Assembly (NCBI GenBank): GCA_913020555.1
Contig: CAJWAC010000001.1
Span: 62,001 to 126,000 of the forward strand
DNA from: an uncultured Polaribacter sp.
Lineage (GTDB): Bacteria; Bacteroidota; Bacteroidia; Flavobacteriales; Flavobacteriaceae
DNA: 64,000 nucleotides
Direction: 5' to 3'
The notes beneath the pieces are model-generated. The model worked only from the letters and a program-made list of their open reading frames with translations. It searched no databases and was not told where the DNA came from. Shown here piece by piece: positions 20,769-29,483 of this stretch. How positions within the stretch are numbered: position 1 is the first letter of the stretch; the number at the start of each line of letters is the position of its first letter. The translations under genes were made by a program, and so were the position numbers.

Positions 20769-21908
20769 ATGAGTTTTAAAAAACAAGATATATACAAAGC
20801 GCTAGAAACAATTACTGCTCCTGGAGAAGGTAAAAGTTTAGTAGAAAATAACAATGTTAAAAATGTAGTTATTTTTGGCAATGAAGTTAATGTAGATGTT
20901 ACCATCAGTAATCCTACCTTACAAGCGAAAAAGAAAGTTGAAGCTGAAATTACCAAGGCTATTAAAACTAAGGTTGATAAAGAAATTGAAGTAAAAATCA
21001 ATTTAAAAGTAGAAAAAGCAGCACCGAAAGAAGATCCAAATTTAATACGCGGTAAAGAAATTCCGAATATTAAAAACATTATTGCTGTAGCTTCTGGAAA
21101 AGGAGGAGTGGGTAAATCTACTGTAACCTCTAATCTTGCAGTTTCATTATCAAAAATGGGGTTTAGTGTTGGTGTTTTAGATGCAGATATTTATGGTCCT
21201 TCACAACATATCATGTTTGATGTTGAAAAAGAAAAGCCGATTTCTGTAAATATAGATGGCAGATCTAAAATGAAACCTATAGAAAATTATGGTGTAAAAT
21301 TATTATCATTAGGTTTTTTTACAAGTCCAGATCAAGCTGTAATTTGGCGAGGTCCAATGGCTTCTAAAGCTTTAAAACAATTGATATTTGATGGTGCTTG
21401 GGGAGAGTTAGATTTCCTATTAATAGATTTACCTCCAGGAACTGGAGATGTGCACTTATCTATAGTACAAGCTTTACCAATTAATGGCGCTGTGGTTGTT
21501 TCAACTCCGCAAAATATTGCGCTAGCAGATGCTAAAAAAGGAGTTGCAATGTTTCAGCAAGACAGTATAAAAGTTCCTGTTTTAGGAATCGTAGAAAATA
21601 TGTCGTACTTTTCGCCAGAAGAATTGCCAAACAACAAATATTATATCTTCGGGCAAGATGGTGCTAAAAATTTAGCGCAAGACATCAATACTAAATTTTT
21701 AGGTGAAATTCCTTTAGTACAAAGTATTCGTGAAGCTGGAGATGTTGGGCATCCGGTAGCCTTACAAAATGGTACTGCTTTAGAAAAAGCATTTGAAGAT
21801 ATTACTAAAGAAATGGTATCTCAATTATTAAGAAGAAATGAAAATTTACCGCCAACAGAAGTTGTTAGAATTACAACAATGAGCGGTTGCAGTGCAGTAA
21901 AAAATTAA
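20769..21908 (+). CDS. mrp: Mrp/NBP35-family Fe-S cluster carrier ATPase
   Basis: IIAVASGKGGVGKSTVTSNLAVSLSKMGFSVGVLDADIYGPSQ; IDLPPGTGDVHL. Confidence 0.95.
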   Translation: MSFKKQDIYKALETITAPGEGKSLVENNNVKNVVIFGNEVNVDVTISNPTLQAKKKVEAEITKAIKTKVDKEIEVKINLKVEKAAPKEDPNLIRGKEIPNIKNIIAVASGKGGVGKSTVTSNLAVSLSKMGFSVGVLDADIYGPSQHIMFDVEKEKPISVNIDGRSKMKPIENYGVKLLSLGFFTSPDQAVIWRGPMASKALKQLIFDGAWGELDFLLIDLPPGTGDVHLSIVQALPINGAVVVSTPQNIALADAKKGVAMFQQDSIKVPVLGIVENMSYFSPEELPNNKYYIFGQDGAKNLAQDINTKFLGEIPLVQSIREAGDVGHPVALQNGTALEKAFEDITKEMVSQLLRRNENLPPTEVVRITTMSGCSAVKN

Positions 21909-21911
21909 ATT

Positions 21912-22148
21912 ATGACAGCAGAAGAAACACATATTAATATAGAGAAAGCATTAGACGAAATTCGTCCTTTTTTAATAAGCGATGGAGGTAATATAAAGTT
22001 ACTTTCTGTAGAAGACACTACTGTAAAAGTGCAATTAGAAGGCGCTTGTACAGGATGTTCTGTAAACCAAATGACCTTAAAAAATGGTGTAGAAGCAACT
22101 ATAAAAAAATACGCACCACAAATTGAAGAGGTTATAAATGTAGCTTAA
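21912..22148 (+). CDS. NifU C-terminal-domain Fe-S protein
   Basis: IRPFLISDGGNIKLLSVEDTTVKVQLEGACTGCSVNQMTLKNGVEATIKKYAP (CxxC). Confidence 0.93.
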   Translation: MTAEETHINIEKALDEIRPFLISDGGNIKLLSVEDTTVKVQLEGACTGCSVNQMTLKNGVEATIKKYAPQIEEVINVA

Positions 22149-22161
22149 TTTAAAATAATTT

Positions 22162-22274
22162 GGGCGTTACTTTATGCAGCAAACAAGCTGCATTAAAGTC
22201 AGGCTTTCAGCACTCGCTTTTTTAACTTTTCAAGTTAAAAAGAGCTCACACAAATGCTTCAATCCTTAACGCAC
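22162..22274. repeat. Structured intergenic element (outer stem plus two internal hairpins), candidate dispersed repeat or structured RNA
   Basis: Outer arms GCGTTA (22164-22169)/TAACGC (22267-22272); hairpin ATGCAGC-aaacaa-GCTGCAT (22174-22193); hairpin TTTTTAACTT-ttc-AAGTTAAAAA (22219-22241). Confidence 0.6.
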
Positions 22275-22300
22275 ATTCCAATCTTGAAAATTTTATCAAA

Positions 22301-23356
22301 ATGATAAAAACAGATATCTTAATTATTGGTGCAGGACCAACAGGTTTATTCACCGTTTTTGAAGCAGGTTTATTAAAACTGCGTTGTCATTTAATAGATG
22401 CTTTACCACAAGCAGGAGGACAGTGTTCAGAAATTTATCCTAAAAAACCTATTTATGATATTCCTGCATATCCAGAAATTTTAGCTGGAGATTTAACAGA
22501 TAAACTTATGGAACAAATTAAACAATTTGAACCGGGTTTTACGTTAGGAGAAAGAGCGGATACTATTAATAAACAAGACGATGGTTCTTTTATAGTTACA
22601 ACTAATAAAGGCACAAAACATCATGCTAAAATTGTTGCTATTGCTGGTGGTTTAGGTTCTTTTGAGCCAAGGAAACCACCTATCCCTAATATCTCCAATT
22701 TTGAAGATAATGGAGTGGAATACATAATTCGAGATCCTGAGTTTTATCTAAATAAAAAAGTTGTTATTTCGGGTGGTGGAGATTCTGCTTTAGATTGGTC
22801 TATTTTCTTAACAAACATTGCTTCTTCAGTTACCTTAATCCACAGAAGAAATGAATTTAGAGGTGCTTTAGATTCTGTTGACAAAGTACAAGAACTAAAA
22901 AATGAAGGTAAAATAACCTTGATTACGCCTGCAGAAGTTAAAGGAATTGTGGGAACTGAAAAAGTAGAAGGAGTCTCGATAGTTAAAAAAGGAGAAGATC
23001 CTGTTGTTATTGAAACAGATCATTTTATTCCACTTTTTGGATTATCACCTAAATTAGGACCCATTTCAAATTGGGGATTAGAGATAGAAAAAAATGCTAT
23101 AAAAGTAAACAATGCCTTAGATTATCAAACTAATATACCAGGAATCTATGCAATAGGAGATGTTAACACGTATCCAGGAAAATTAAAGTTAATTTTATGT
23201 GGTTTCCATGAAGCAACTTTAATGTGCCAAAGTGCTTACAAACGTATTTATCCAGATAAAAAATATGTTATGAAATATACCACTGTTGGCGGTGTAGAGG
23301 GTTTTGATGGAACTAAAAAAGAAGCACCAAAAGCGGTCATTAAAAAGATTGAGTAA
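22301..23356 (+). CDS. Thioredoxin-reductase-like ferredoxin--NADP(+) reductase
   Basis: DILIIGAGPTGLFTVFEAGLLKLRCHLIDALPQAGGQCSEIYPKKPIYDIPAYPEI; NADP-site GGGDSALDW; no CxxC redox pair. Confidence 0.92.
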   Translation: MIKTDILIIGAGPTGLFTVFEAGLLKLRCHLIDALPQAGGQCSEIYPKKPIYDIPAYPEILAGDLTDKLMEQIKQFEPGFTLGERADTINKQDDGSFIVTTNKGTKHHAKIVAIAGGLGSFEPRKPPIPNISNFEDNGVEYIIRDPEFYLNKKVVISGGGDSALDWSIFLTNIASSVTLIHRRNEFRGALDSVDKVQELKNEGKITLITPAEVKGIVGTEKVEGVSIVKKGEDPVVIETDHFIPLFGLSPKLGPISNWGLEIEKNAIKVNNALDYQTNIPGIYAIGDVNTYPGKLKLILCGFHEATLMCQSAYKRIYPDKKYVMKYTTVGGVEGFDGTKKEAPKAVIKKIE

Positions 23357-23400
23357 ATTTAGTGTGAATAAAGAAAAAAAATTTTATATAAGCTAAAATT

Positions 23401-23733
23401 ATGGTTGCTTTAAATACAATTCATTTTAAGCCTTATGAGTATGGTTTAGATTTGAGCGCTCTATTAGTATTTGCTTTTGGCTCTTTGGTAATGATCTTGG
23501 TCTTACTTTTTTACTACAATAGAATCCCAAAAAGCAACACTCCAAAAGATAAATTACAATCTCCAATTTATCAATCAAAAGATCTTTTATTACAAACCAA
23601 ACCTGAAGATGTCTACCTTTTACTACCTGACAAAACAAACTCTATTTTGGCCAAGGCTTTTATTTTCATTATCATTTTTGTAGTTGCATTTACTCCATTA
23701 TATCAGCTTTTAGGAGTTGAATATTTTGTGTAA
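23401..23733 (+). CDS. Hypothetical membrane protein
   Basis: 110 aa with two hydrophobic segments, directly downstream of the reductase. Confidence 0.6.
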   Translation: MVALNTIHFKPYEYGLDLSALLVFAFGSLVMILVLLFYYNRIPKSNTPKDKLQSPIYQSKDLLLQTKPEDVYLLLPDKTNSILAKAFIFIIIFVVAFTPLYQLLGVEYFV

Positions 23734-23735
23734 AT

Positions 23736-24404
23736 TTATTTTACTCTGCTCACTGTTAATCCGTCTCTAATAGGTAACAAAACGGTTTCTATGCGATTAT
23801 CTGTGCTTAATAACTTATTGTATTCTAAAAGTATTCTAGTGTCGTTATCTTTTGGATTCAAAGGCTCTATAACTTTTCCACTCCAAAGTACATTGTCTGA
23901 CAAAATTATACCTCCAACATTCATTTTCTGAATAATCAAATGAAAATAATTAATATAATTAGATTTATCAGCGTCAATAAAAACCAAGTCAAATTTTTTA
24001 TCAATATTTGGAATTATCTTGGTAGCGTCTCCTACAAATTGTTGGAGTTGATTTCTGTATCCTGATTTTTCGAAATACTTGTTTTGTAGTGTTTCTAATT
24101 CTTCGTTTTTATCAATAGTAATAAGATTTCCTTTTTCTTGTAAACCTTCTGCTAAGCATAAAGCAGAATAACCTGTATAAGTGCCTATTTCCAAGATGTT
24201 TTTAGGGTTTACTAATTTGGATATCATAGACAACAATCTTCCTTGAAAAGCGCCACTTAGCATTCTGGGATTTAAGACTTTTTGCCAAGTTTCTCTGCTT
24301 AATTCTTTTAACAATTTTGGCTCTTGTTGTGAATGGCTTACAACATAATCGTCTATTTTATCTGGTAAGAAGTTCATATCATTTAAATTAATTCCACAAA
24401 GCAT
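23736..24404 (-). CDS. Class I SAM-dependent O-methyltransferase
   Basis: NILEIGTYTGYSALCLAEGL...DLVFIDADKSNYINYF. Probable start at MNFLPDK (24377) or the upstream M. Confidence 0.92.
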   Translation of the reverse strand: MLCGINLNDMNFLPDKIDDYVVSHSQQEPKLLKELSRETWQKVLNPRMLSGAFQGRLLSMISKLVNPKNILEIGTYTGYSALCLAEGLQEKGNLITIDKNEELETLQNKYFEKSGYRNQLQQFVGDATKIIPNIDKKFDLVFIDADKSNYINYFHLIIQKMNVGGIILSDNVLWSGKVIEPLNPKDNDTRILLEYNKLLSTDNRIETVLLPIRDGLTVSRVK

Positions 24405-24495
24405 TTTAAAAACTCTCAGAAACAGACTATAATATAAGAAACGGAACTTATATTTCTATAGCTTCCGTTTCGTAATAAAAAAATAAAAATACATT

Positions 24496-24759
24496 TTAAT
24501 TATTTAGGATTTCCATTTGCTTTTTTAAAGCTGCTTTATCTTCTTCATTCATACAATGCTTAATACTATTACAACTTTTTGAATGAACTCTAAAAATTTT
24601 AGTTAATCTAACATTCTGTTTTGTATATTTCCTGCAGATTTTACATCGAATAAAATGAATATTTAATTTAATTTTTTCTAACAATGTAGCTTCTCCATAT
24701 TGGTTTTTATCACAAATGGTAGTCGCTTCATCGCAGGTAATTACAAAGTTTTTAAACAT
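24496..24759 (-). CDS. Small zinc-finger-like anti-sigma-type protein (no obvious TM helix)
   Basis: Hx3Cx2C motif HFIRCKIC; immediately downstream of an ECF sigma factor. Confidence 0.6.
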   Translation of the reverse strand: MFKNFVITCDEATTICDKNQYGEATLLEKIKLNIHFIRCKICRKYTKQNVRLTKIFRVHSKSCNSIKHCMNEEDKAALKKQMEILNN

Positions 24760-24762
24760 CTA

Positions 24763-25329
24763 TTAATTATTAAACCAGTTATCTTCCATACATTTTCTTA
24801 ATTGTGTTCTAGCTCTATGAACGATAACCCATAAATTTGACGATGTAATATCTAACTCCTTACAAATTTCTTCAGTTTCAAATTCTTGAATGGTTTTCAT
24901 TCTAAAAACCATTCCATATTTATGAGGTAAATTATCTATACAATCTTCTATTTGGCTTCTTAATTCTTCAGTTTCAATGTCTTTTTCTGAAGCATTGTCC
25001 CAACTTTGTGGCACCCGTTCTTCTAACCAATTTCCTTCATTTTCACCATCATTATAAAAATTCATTCTAACTTCTGCTTGTCCTTTTTTAGAATTTATTT
25101 TTCTATAATGATCTATAACTTTTCTTTTTAAAATAGAAATTAACCAAGTTCTTTCCGTTGATTTCCCTTGAAAATTTTTAGCAGATTTAAGACCTGCAAA
25201 AAACGTTTCCTGTACTAAATCTTTAGCAATATCGTTATCGTTAACACGAACAACAGCATAATTATAAAGATAATCTGCGTATTTATCTATCCAGGTATTA
25301 GGTTCTAAAAGAATTTCTTTTTGAGACAT
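24763..25329 (-). CDS. ECF-type RNA polymerase sigma factor
   Basis: DLVQETFFAGLKSAKNFQGKSTERTWLISILKRKVIDHYRK; sigma-4 region EEICKELDITSSNLWVIVHRARTQLRKCME. Confidence 0.94.
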   Translation of the reverse strand: MSQKEILLEPNTWIDKYADYLYNYAVVRVNDNDIAKDLVQETFFAGLKSAKNFQGKSTERTWLISILKRKVIDHYRKINSKKGQAEVRMNFYNDGENEGNWLEERVPQSWDNASEKDIETEELRSQIEDCIDNLPHKYGMVFRMKTIQEFETEEICKELDITSSNLWVIVHRARTQLRKCMEDNWFNN

Positions 25330-25590
25330 TGTAACTTTTAATTAATCAAATATAGTATATTTTTATTTTATTAATTCACCAATTTATAGTCAAAAAACAT
25401 CAACTATACAAAAGATTTCTAACGACTAAGACCTTAAGGCACGAAGAAATATTTGCTCTACTCTTACAAAACTCTTCAGTAATAAATAAGCTTTTTATTT
25501 TATGACAAATCGTACAATAATATCCAATTATTTACTTCGCTAAAAATCTTTATTAATTTGTTACTTTTACCAAAGTTAAAAATCTAAAAT

Positions 25591-26409
25591 ATGTCAGTAG
25601 CAAAAAAACAATACAAAAGAATTACTGTGAAATCTTTGGTTGAAATGAAAGCAAATGGAGAAAAAATATCCATGTTAACCGCTTATGATTACACTATGGC
25701 TAAAATTTTAGATAGTGCAGGTGTAGATGTACTTTTAGTAGGTGATTCTGCAAGTAATGTAATGGCTGGCCATGAAACTACTTTACCAATTACATTAGAT
25801 CAAATGATTTATCATGCAAGCTCAGTAGTAAGAGCTATTCATCGTTGTTTGGTTGTGGTAGATTTACCTTTTGGAAGTTACCAATCAGATCCAAAAGAAG
25901 CTTTACGCTCTGCCATAAGAATTATGAAAGAAAGCGGAGGACATTCTATAAAATTAGAAGGTGGTAAAGAGGTTAAAGAGTCTATTAAACGTATTTTAAA
26001 CGCCGGTATTCCTGTAATGGGCCATTTAGGACTGACTCCTCAATCTATCTATAAGTTTGGCACTTACACAGTTAGGGCAAAAGAAGAAGAAGAAGCTGAA
26101 AAATTAATGCAAGACGCTTTAATGTTAGAAAGAATAGGTTGTTTTGCAATTGTTTTAGAAAAAGTACCCGCAAAGTTAGCACAAAAAGTAGCAAAAGCGT
26201 TAACCATACCTGTAATAGGAATTGGTGCAGGAAATGGTGTTGACGGGCAGGTTTTAGTTACTCACGACATGGTGGGTATGACGCATGAATTTAATCCAAG
26301 ATTTTTACGCAGATATTTAGATTTATATGCTGATATGACTGGTGCTTTTAAAAATTATGTAAATGATGTTAAGTCTGGCGATTTTCCCAGCGATAAGGAA
26401 CAATATTAG
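25591..26409 (+). CDS. panB: 3-methyl-2-oxobutanoate hydroxymethyltransferase
   Basis: [66 protein letters not shown]. Confidence 0.97.
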   Translation: MSVAKKQYKRITVKSLVEMKANGEKISMLTAYDYTMAKILDSAGVDVLLVGDSASNVMAGHETTLPITLDQMIYHASSVVRAIHRCLVVVDLPFGSYQSDPKEALRSAIRIMKESGGHSIKLEGGKEVKESIKRILNAGIPVMGHLGLTPQSIYKFGTYTVRAKEEEEAEKLMQDALMLERIGCFAIVLEKVPAKLAQKVAKALTIPVIGIGAGNGVDGQVLVTHDMVGMTHEFNPRFLRRYLDLYADMTGAFKNYVNDVKSGDFPSDKEQY

Positions 26410-26439
26410 TTTCATTTTTTCATTCCAAAATCCTAATTT

Positions 26440-27378
26440 TTGAAAATATTACACTTAGATAAAAATCACGAATTATTAATCAACCAATTAAATGATTTAG
26501 GTTTTACAAATGATGAGGATTACACTTCATCAAAAGAAAAAATAGCAGCTAAAATTCATTTATATGATGGTTTTATAATCAGAAGTCGTTTTAAAATTGA
26601 TAAAACGTTTTTAGACAAAGCAACAAATCTGAAATTTATTGGTAGAGTTGGCGCTGGTTTAGAAAATATTGATTGCGACTGTGCTAAATCTAAAAATATT
26701 AAATTAATTTCAGCTCCAGAAGGTAATAGAAATGCGGTTGGAGAACATTCCTTGGGCTTATTGTTATCACTTTTTAATAAATTAAATAAAGCTGACAAAG
26801 AGGTAAGAAAAGGAAAATGGATGCGTGAAGACAACAGAGGAATTGAACTCGATGGGAAAACAATCGGTTTAATTGGATATGGAAATATGGGGAAAGCTTT
26901 TGCAAAAAAACTTAGAGGTTTTGATGTTAAAGTTCTCTGTTATGATAAAAAACCGAATGTAGGTGATGAAAATTGTAAACAAGTTTCTCTTCAAACTTTG
27001 CAGCAAAACACCGATATTTTAAGTCTTCATACTCCGCAAACTGAAGATACAAAACAGATGGTAAATGCTAATTTTATCAATAGATTTAGTAAAGAATTTT
27101 GGTTGATAAACACAGCGCGTGGAACGTCTGTAGTAACCAAAGACTTAGTTAAATCTTTAAAATCTGGTAAAGTTTTAGGAGCTGGCCTTGATGTTTTAGA
27201 ATACGAAAAATCTTCTTTTGAAAACTTATTTTCTAATAATAAAATGCCTGAAGCTTTTAAATACTTAATTAATGCTGATAATGTTATTTTATCTCCTCAC
27301 GTTGCTGGATGGACAATTGAAAGTAAAAAAAAGTTAGCACAAACTATCGTTGATAAGATTAAAGATATATTTAGTTAA
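26440..27378 (+). CDS. D-isomer-specific 2-hydroxyacid dehydrogenase (phosphoglycerate-dehydrogenase-like), TTG start
   Basis: FIGRVGAGLENIDCDCAKS, GKTIGLIGYGNMGKAFAKKLRGFDVKVLCYD, NTARGTSVV, LSPHVAGWT. Confidence 0.92.
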   Translation: MKILHLDKNHELLINQLNDLGFTNDEDYTSSKEKIAAKIHLYDGFIIRSRFKIDKTFLDKATNLKFIGRVGAGLENIDCDCAKSKNIKLISAPEGNRNAVGEHSLGLLLSLFNKLNKADKEVRKGKWMREDNRGIELDGKTIGLIGYGNMGKAFAKKLRGFDVKVLCYDKKPNVGDENCKQVSLQTLQQNTDILSLHTPQTEDTKQMVNANFINRFSKEFWLINTARGTSVVTKDLVKSLKSGKVLGAGLDVLEYEKSSFENLFSNNKMPEAFKYLINADNVILSPHVAGWTIESKKKLAQTIVDKIKDIFS

Positions 27379-27437
27379 TTTTTATACAATTAATCTTAAA
27401 TTTAGAACACATAAGTTTACAATTAGTTGCCTAAAAT

Positions 27438-27857
27438 TTGATGAAAAATAATTCTATTCTATATATATTACTGATAGTCGGAATTGTCCCCGCAACTTAT
27501 TTATTTAGCATAACTCTATTGTTTTTATATTTGTTTATAACCGACAGAAATATAGGGTTCAGTGAAATAATTATGATTTTTTGTTTTCTATGCGGAATTT
27601 GCGGATACATTGGATTAATAACGACCTTAAAAGGATTACATAAAACAAAACATATACAGAAATCGATATTTCTTACACTCGGTTTAATTGGATTTGTAAT
27701 TTTTGTGAATTATAGCGGGATGAATAATTTTTGGAAATGGGTTCTATATTTTGAGGAACCAGATGAATGGTTAATAATAATGTTACCTTTAATCGTAAGC
27801 GGAATATTTTTGGTATTGATTTCGAACGATTTTATAAAACAAAGAAAAAAACTATAG
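27438..27857 (+). CDS. Hypothetical membrane protein
   Basis: 139 aa, several hydrophobic segments; no family recognised. Confidence 0.5.
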   Translation: MMKNNSILYILLIVGIVPATYLFSITLLFLYLFITDRNIGFSEIIMIFCFLCGICGYIGLITTLKGLHKTKHIQKSIFLTLGLIGFVIFVNYSGMNNFWKWVLYFEEPDEWLIIMLPLIVSGIFLVLISNDFIKQRKKL

Positions 27858-28016
27858 GCAACAACATACATAGTTTATTGCTTACTTTACTTAATCAAAC
27901 CGCCCTAATGTAAAAGACTCATACTTTATATTTCTTTTTGCTATTTTTACACAGTAATCCATCACACAAATACGATATTTAAAATAGAATTTATAAAAAT
28001 CTTAAAAAACAACATA

Positions 28017-28415
28017 ATGAAACTACTATCCAATCATCCAACAGAAGTGTTAATACTTTTTTTTCTAATTGTAACTTTTTTACAATCAGGAATTGATAAA
28101 TTATTAGATTGGAAGGGAAATGTTGGTTTTATTACTGACCATTTTAAAAATTCTCCTCTCAAAAATAGTGTGCCAATTTTATTAGCGGTAATCACAATAA
28201 TGGAAATCGTTGCAAGTCTTTCAATGATTTTTGGAGTGTATCAATTATATACATCAGAAGTAAAAGAAATTTCTTTAATTGGAATAGAGCTCTCTGCTAT
28301 TACTTTAATTTTTTTACTGATAGGGCAACGGTTAGCCAAAGATTATGCGGGAGCAATGAGCTTAGCAGTCTATTTTGTAATATCAGTTATTGGTGTTTAC
28401 TTATTAAATAATTAA
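28017..28415 (+). CDS. DoxX-like membrane protein
   Basis: Four hydrophobic segments, FLQSGIDKLLDWKGNVGFITDHFKNSPL, typical of small DoxX-like proteins. Confidence 0.7.
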   Translation: MKLLSNHPTEVLILFFLIVTFLQSGIDKLLDWKGNVGFITDHFKNSPLKNSVPILLAVITIMEIVASLSMIFGVYQLYTSEVKEISLIGIELSAITLIFLLIGQRLAKDYAGAMSLAVYFVISVIGVYLLNN

Positions 28416-28557
28416 AAACTATTACTTTTAAAATATTAATAACCATAAACTATAACGAAGCGATTCAAAATATCCTTTCTAAAGAGCTATCTTTTTTCGG
28501 CTTACAGTTATATAATTTACAAATTAAAAAGAGCTAATATGCGTTTAAAAAGGTTTT

Positions 28558-29436
28558 TTAACTTTTTTTAAGCACGTAAATCAAAGAAGAATATTGTTTT
28601 GACTTAGTTGCCTTGATGTTTGATACAAATCCTCTATAAAAAGCTGAAATGGGTTTCATCCGTCCGTATTTATATTTCTCACTTAACAAAGAAACATAAT
28701 ACGCATCAAACTTCATAGGAAGTGTTTTTTCAACCTTTAAATTAACCGTAGCAAATAATTTTGAAATTGAAGTTTCTGAAAAATGCCATAAATGTCTAGG
28801 AACATCAAAAGCAGCCCAAAATTTATTATAATATTTAGCATCATAGCTTTTATAATTTGGTACAGCAATAATTAATTTTCCATTTTTAGTAATTAATTTT
28901 TCTAATATTGAAATATATTCCTCTAAATTTTCTACATGCTCTAATACATGCCAAAGTGTAATTATTTCAAACTTTTGATTGGTGAATTGTGATAAATCTT
29001 TATGAAGTAAAACTCCTTTCTTAGCAGCAATACTTCTTGCACCCGTATCAGGTTCTGTTCCAAAAACATTCCAAGAATTTACCTTACAAAATTTTAGAAA
29101 ATCACCCGTTCCTGCACCAACATCTAATATGTTTCTTTCTGGTCTAGAAATACTGTTTTGATCGAGTAAACATTCATTGATTAATCTCAATTTTCTTTTT
29201 AGGGTAATATTTTTTACTGCTTGATATATTTTATCAAAAAATGTTCTTTTCGAATCTGTATGAGAAATATAATCCTCACTTTTATAATATTTAGAGAGGT
29301 CTTCAGGAACAGGAGTTGTAACTAACATTTCATATTCCTTGTTAAACATTAACTCATAATTTTCATCAGAAACAGTATAATCTTTGCACTTTAAATAAGG
29401 CTTTAGATTACTGTAAAAAGCTGTTTTTTTAATCAT
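28558..29436 (-). CDS. Class I SAM-dependent methyltransferase
   Basis: NILDVGAGTGDFLKFCKVNSWNVFGTEPD; FEIITLWHVLEHVENLEEYI. Confidence 0.92.
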   Translation of the reverse strand: MIKKTAFYSNLKPYLKCKDYTVSDENYELMFNKEYEMLVTTPVPEDLSKYYKSEDYISHTDSKRTFFDKIYQAVKNITLKRKLRLINECLLDQNSISRPERNILDVGAGTGDFLKFCKVNSWNVFGTEPDTGARSIAAKKGVLLHKDLSQFTNQKFEIITLWHVLEHVENLEEYISILEKLITKNGKLIIAVPNYKSYDAKYYNKFWAAFDVPRHLWHFSETSISKLFATVNLKVEKTLPMKFDAYYVSLLSEKYKYGRMKPISAFYRGFVSNIKATKSKQYSSLIYVLKKS

Positions 29437-29447
29437 GTAAGCTGGAC

Positions 29448-29463
29448 TGTTCCACGAGGAACA
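29448..29463. promoter_or_regulatory. parS-like site 1
   Basis: TGTTCCACGAGGAACA; one base from the perfect palindrome TGTTCCACGTGGAACA; intergenic, 3' of mnmG. Confidence 0.6.
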
Positions 29464-29483
29464 TTTGAATTTTTTTAAATTAA

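Noticed and set aside
27379-28557. Possible accessory island with a hypothetical membrane protein and a DoxX-like gene
   Set aside because: No integrase, repeats, tRNA boundary or strong composition shift; only two ordinary small membrane proteins.
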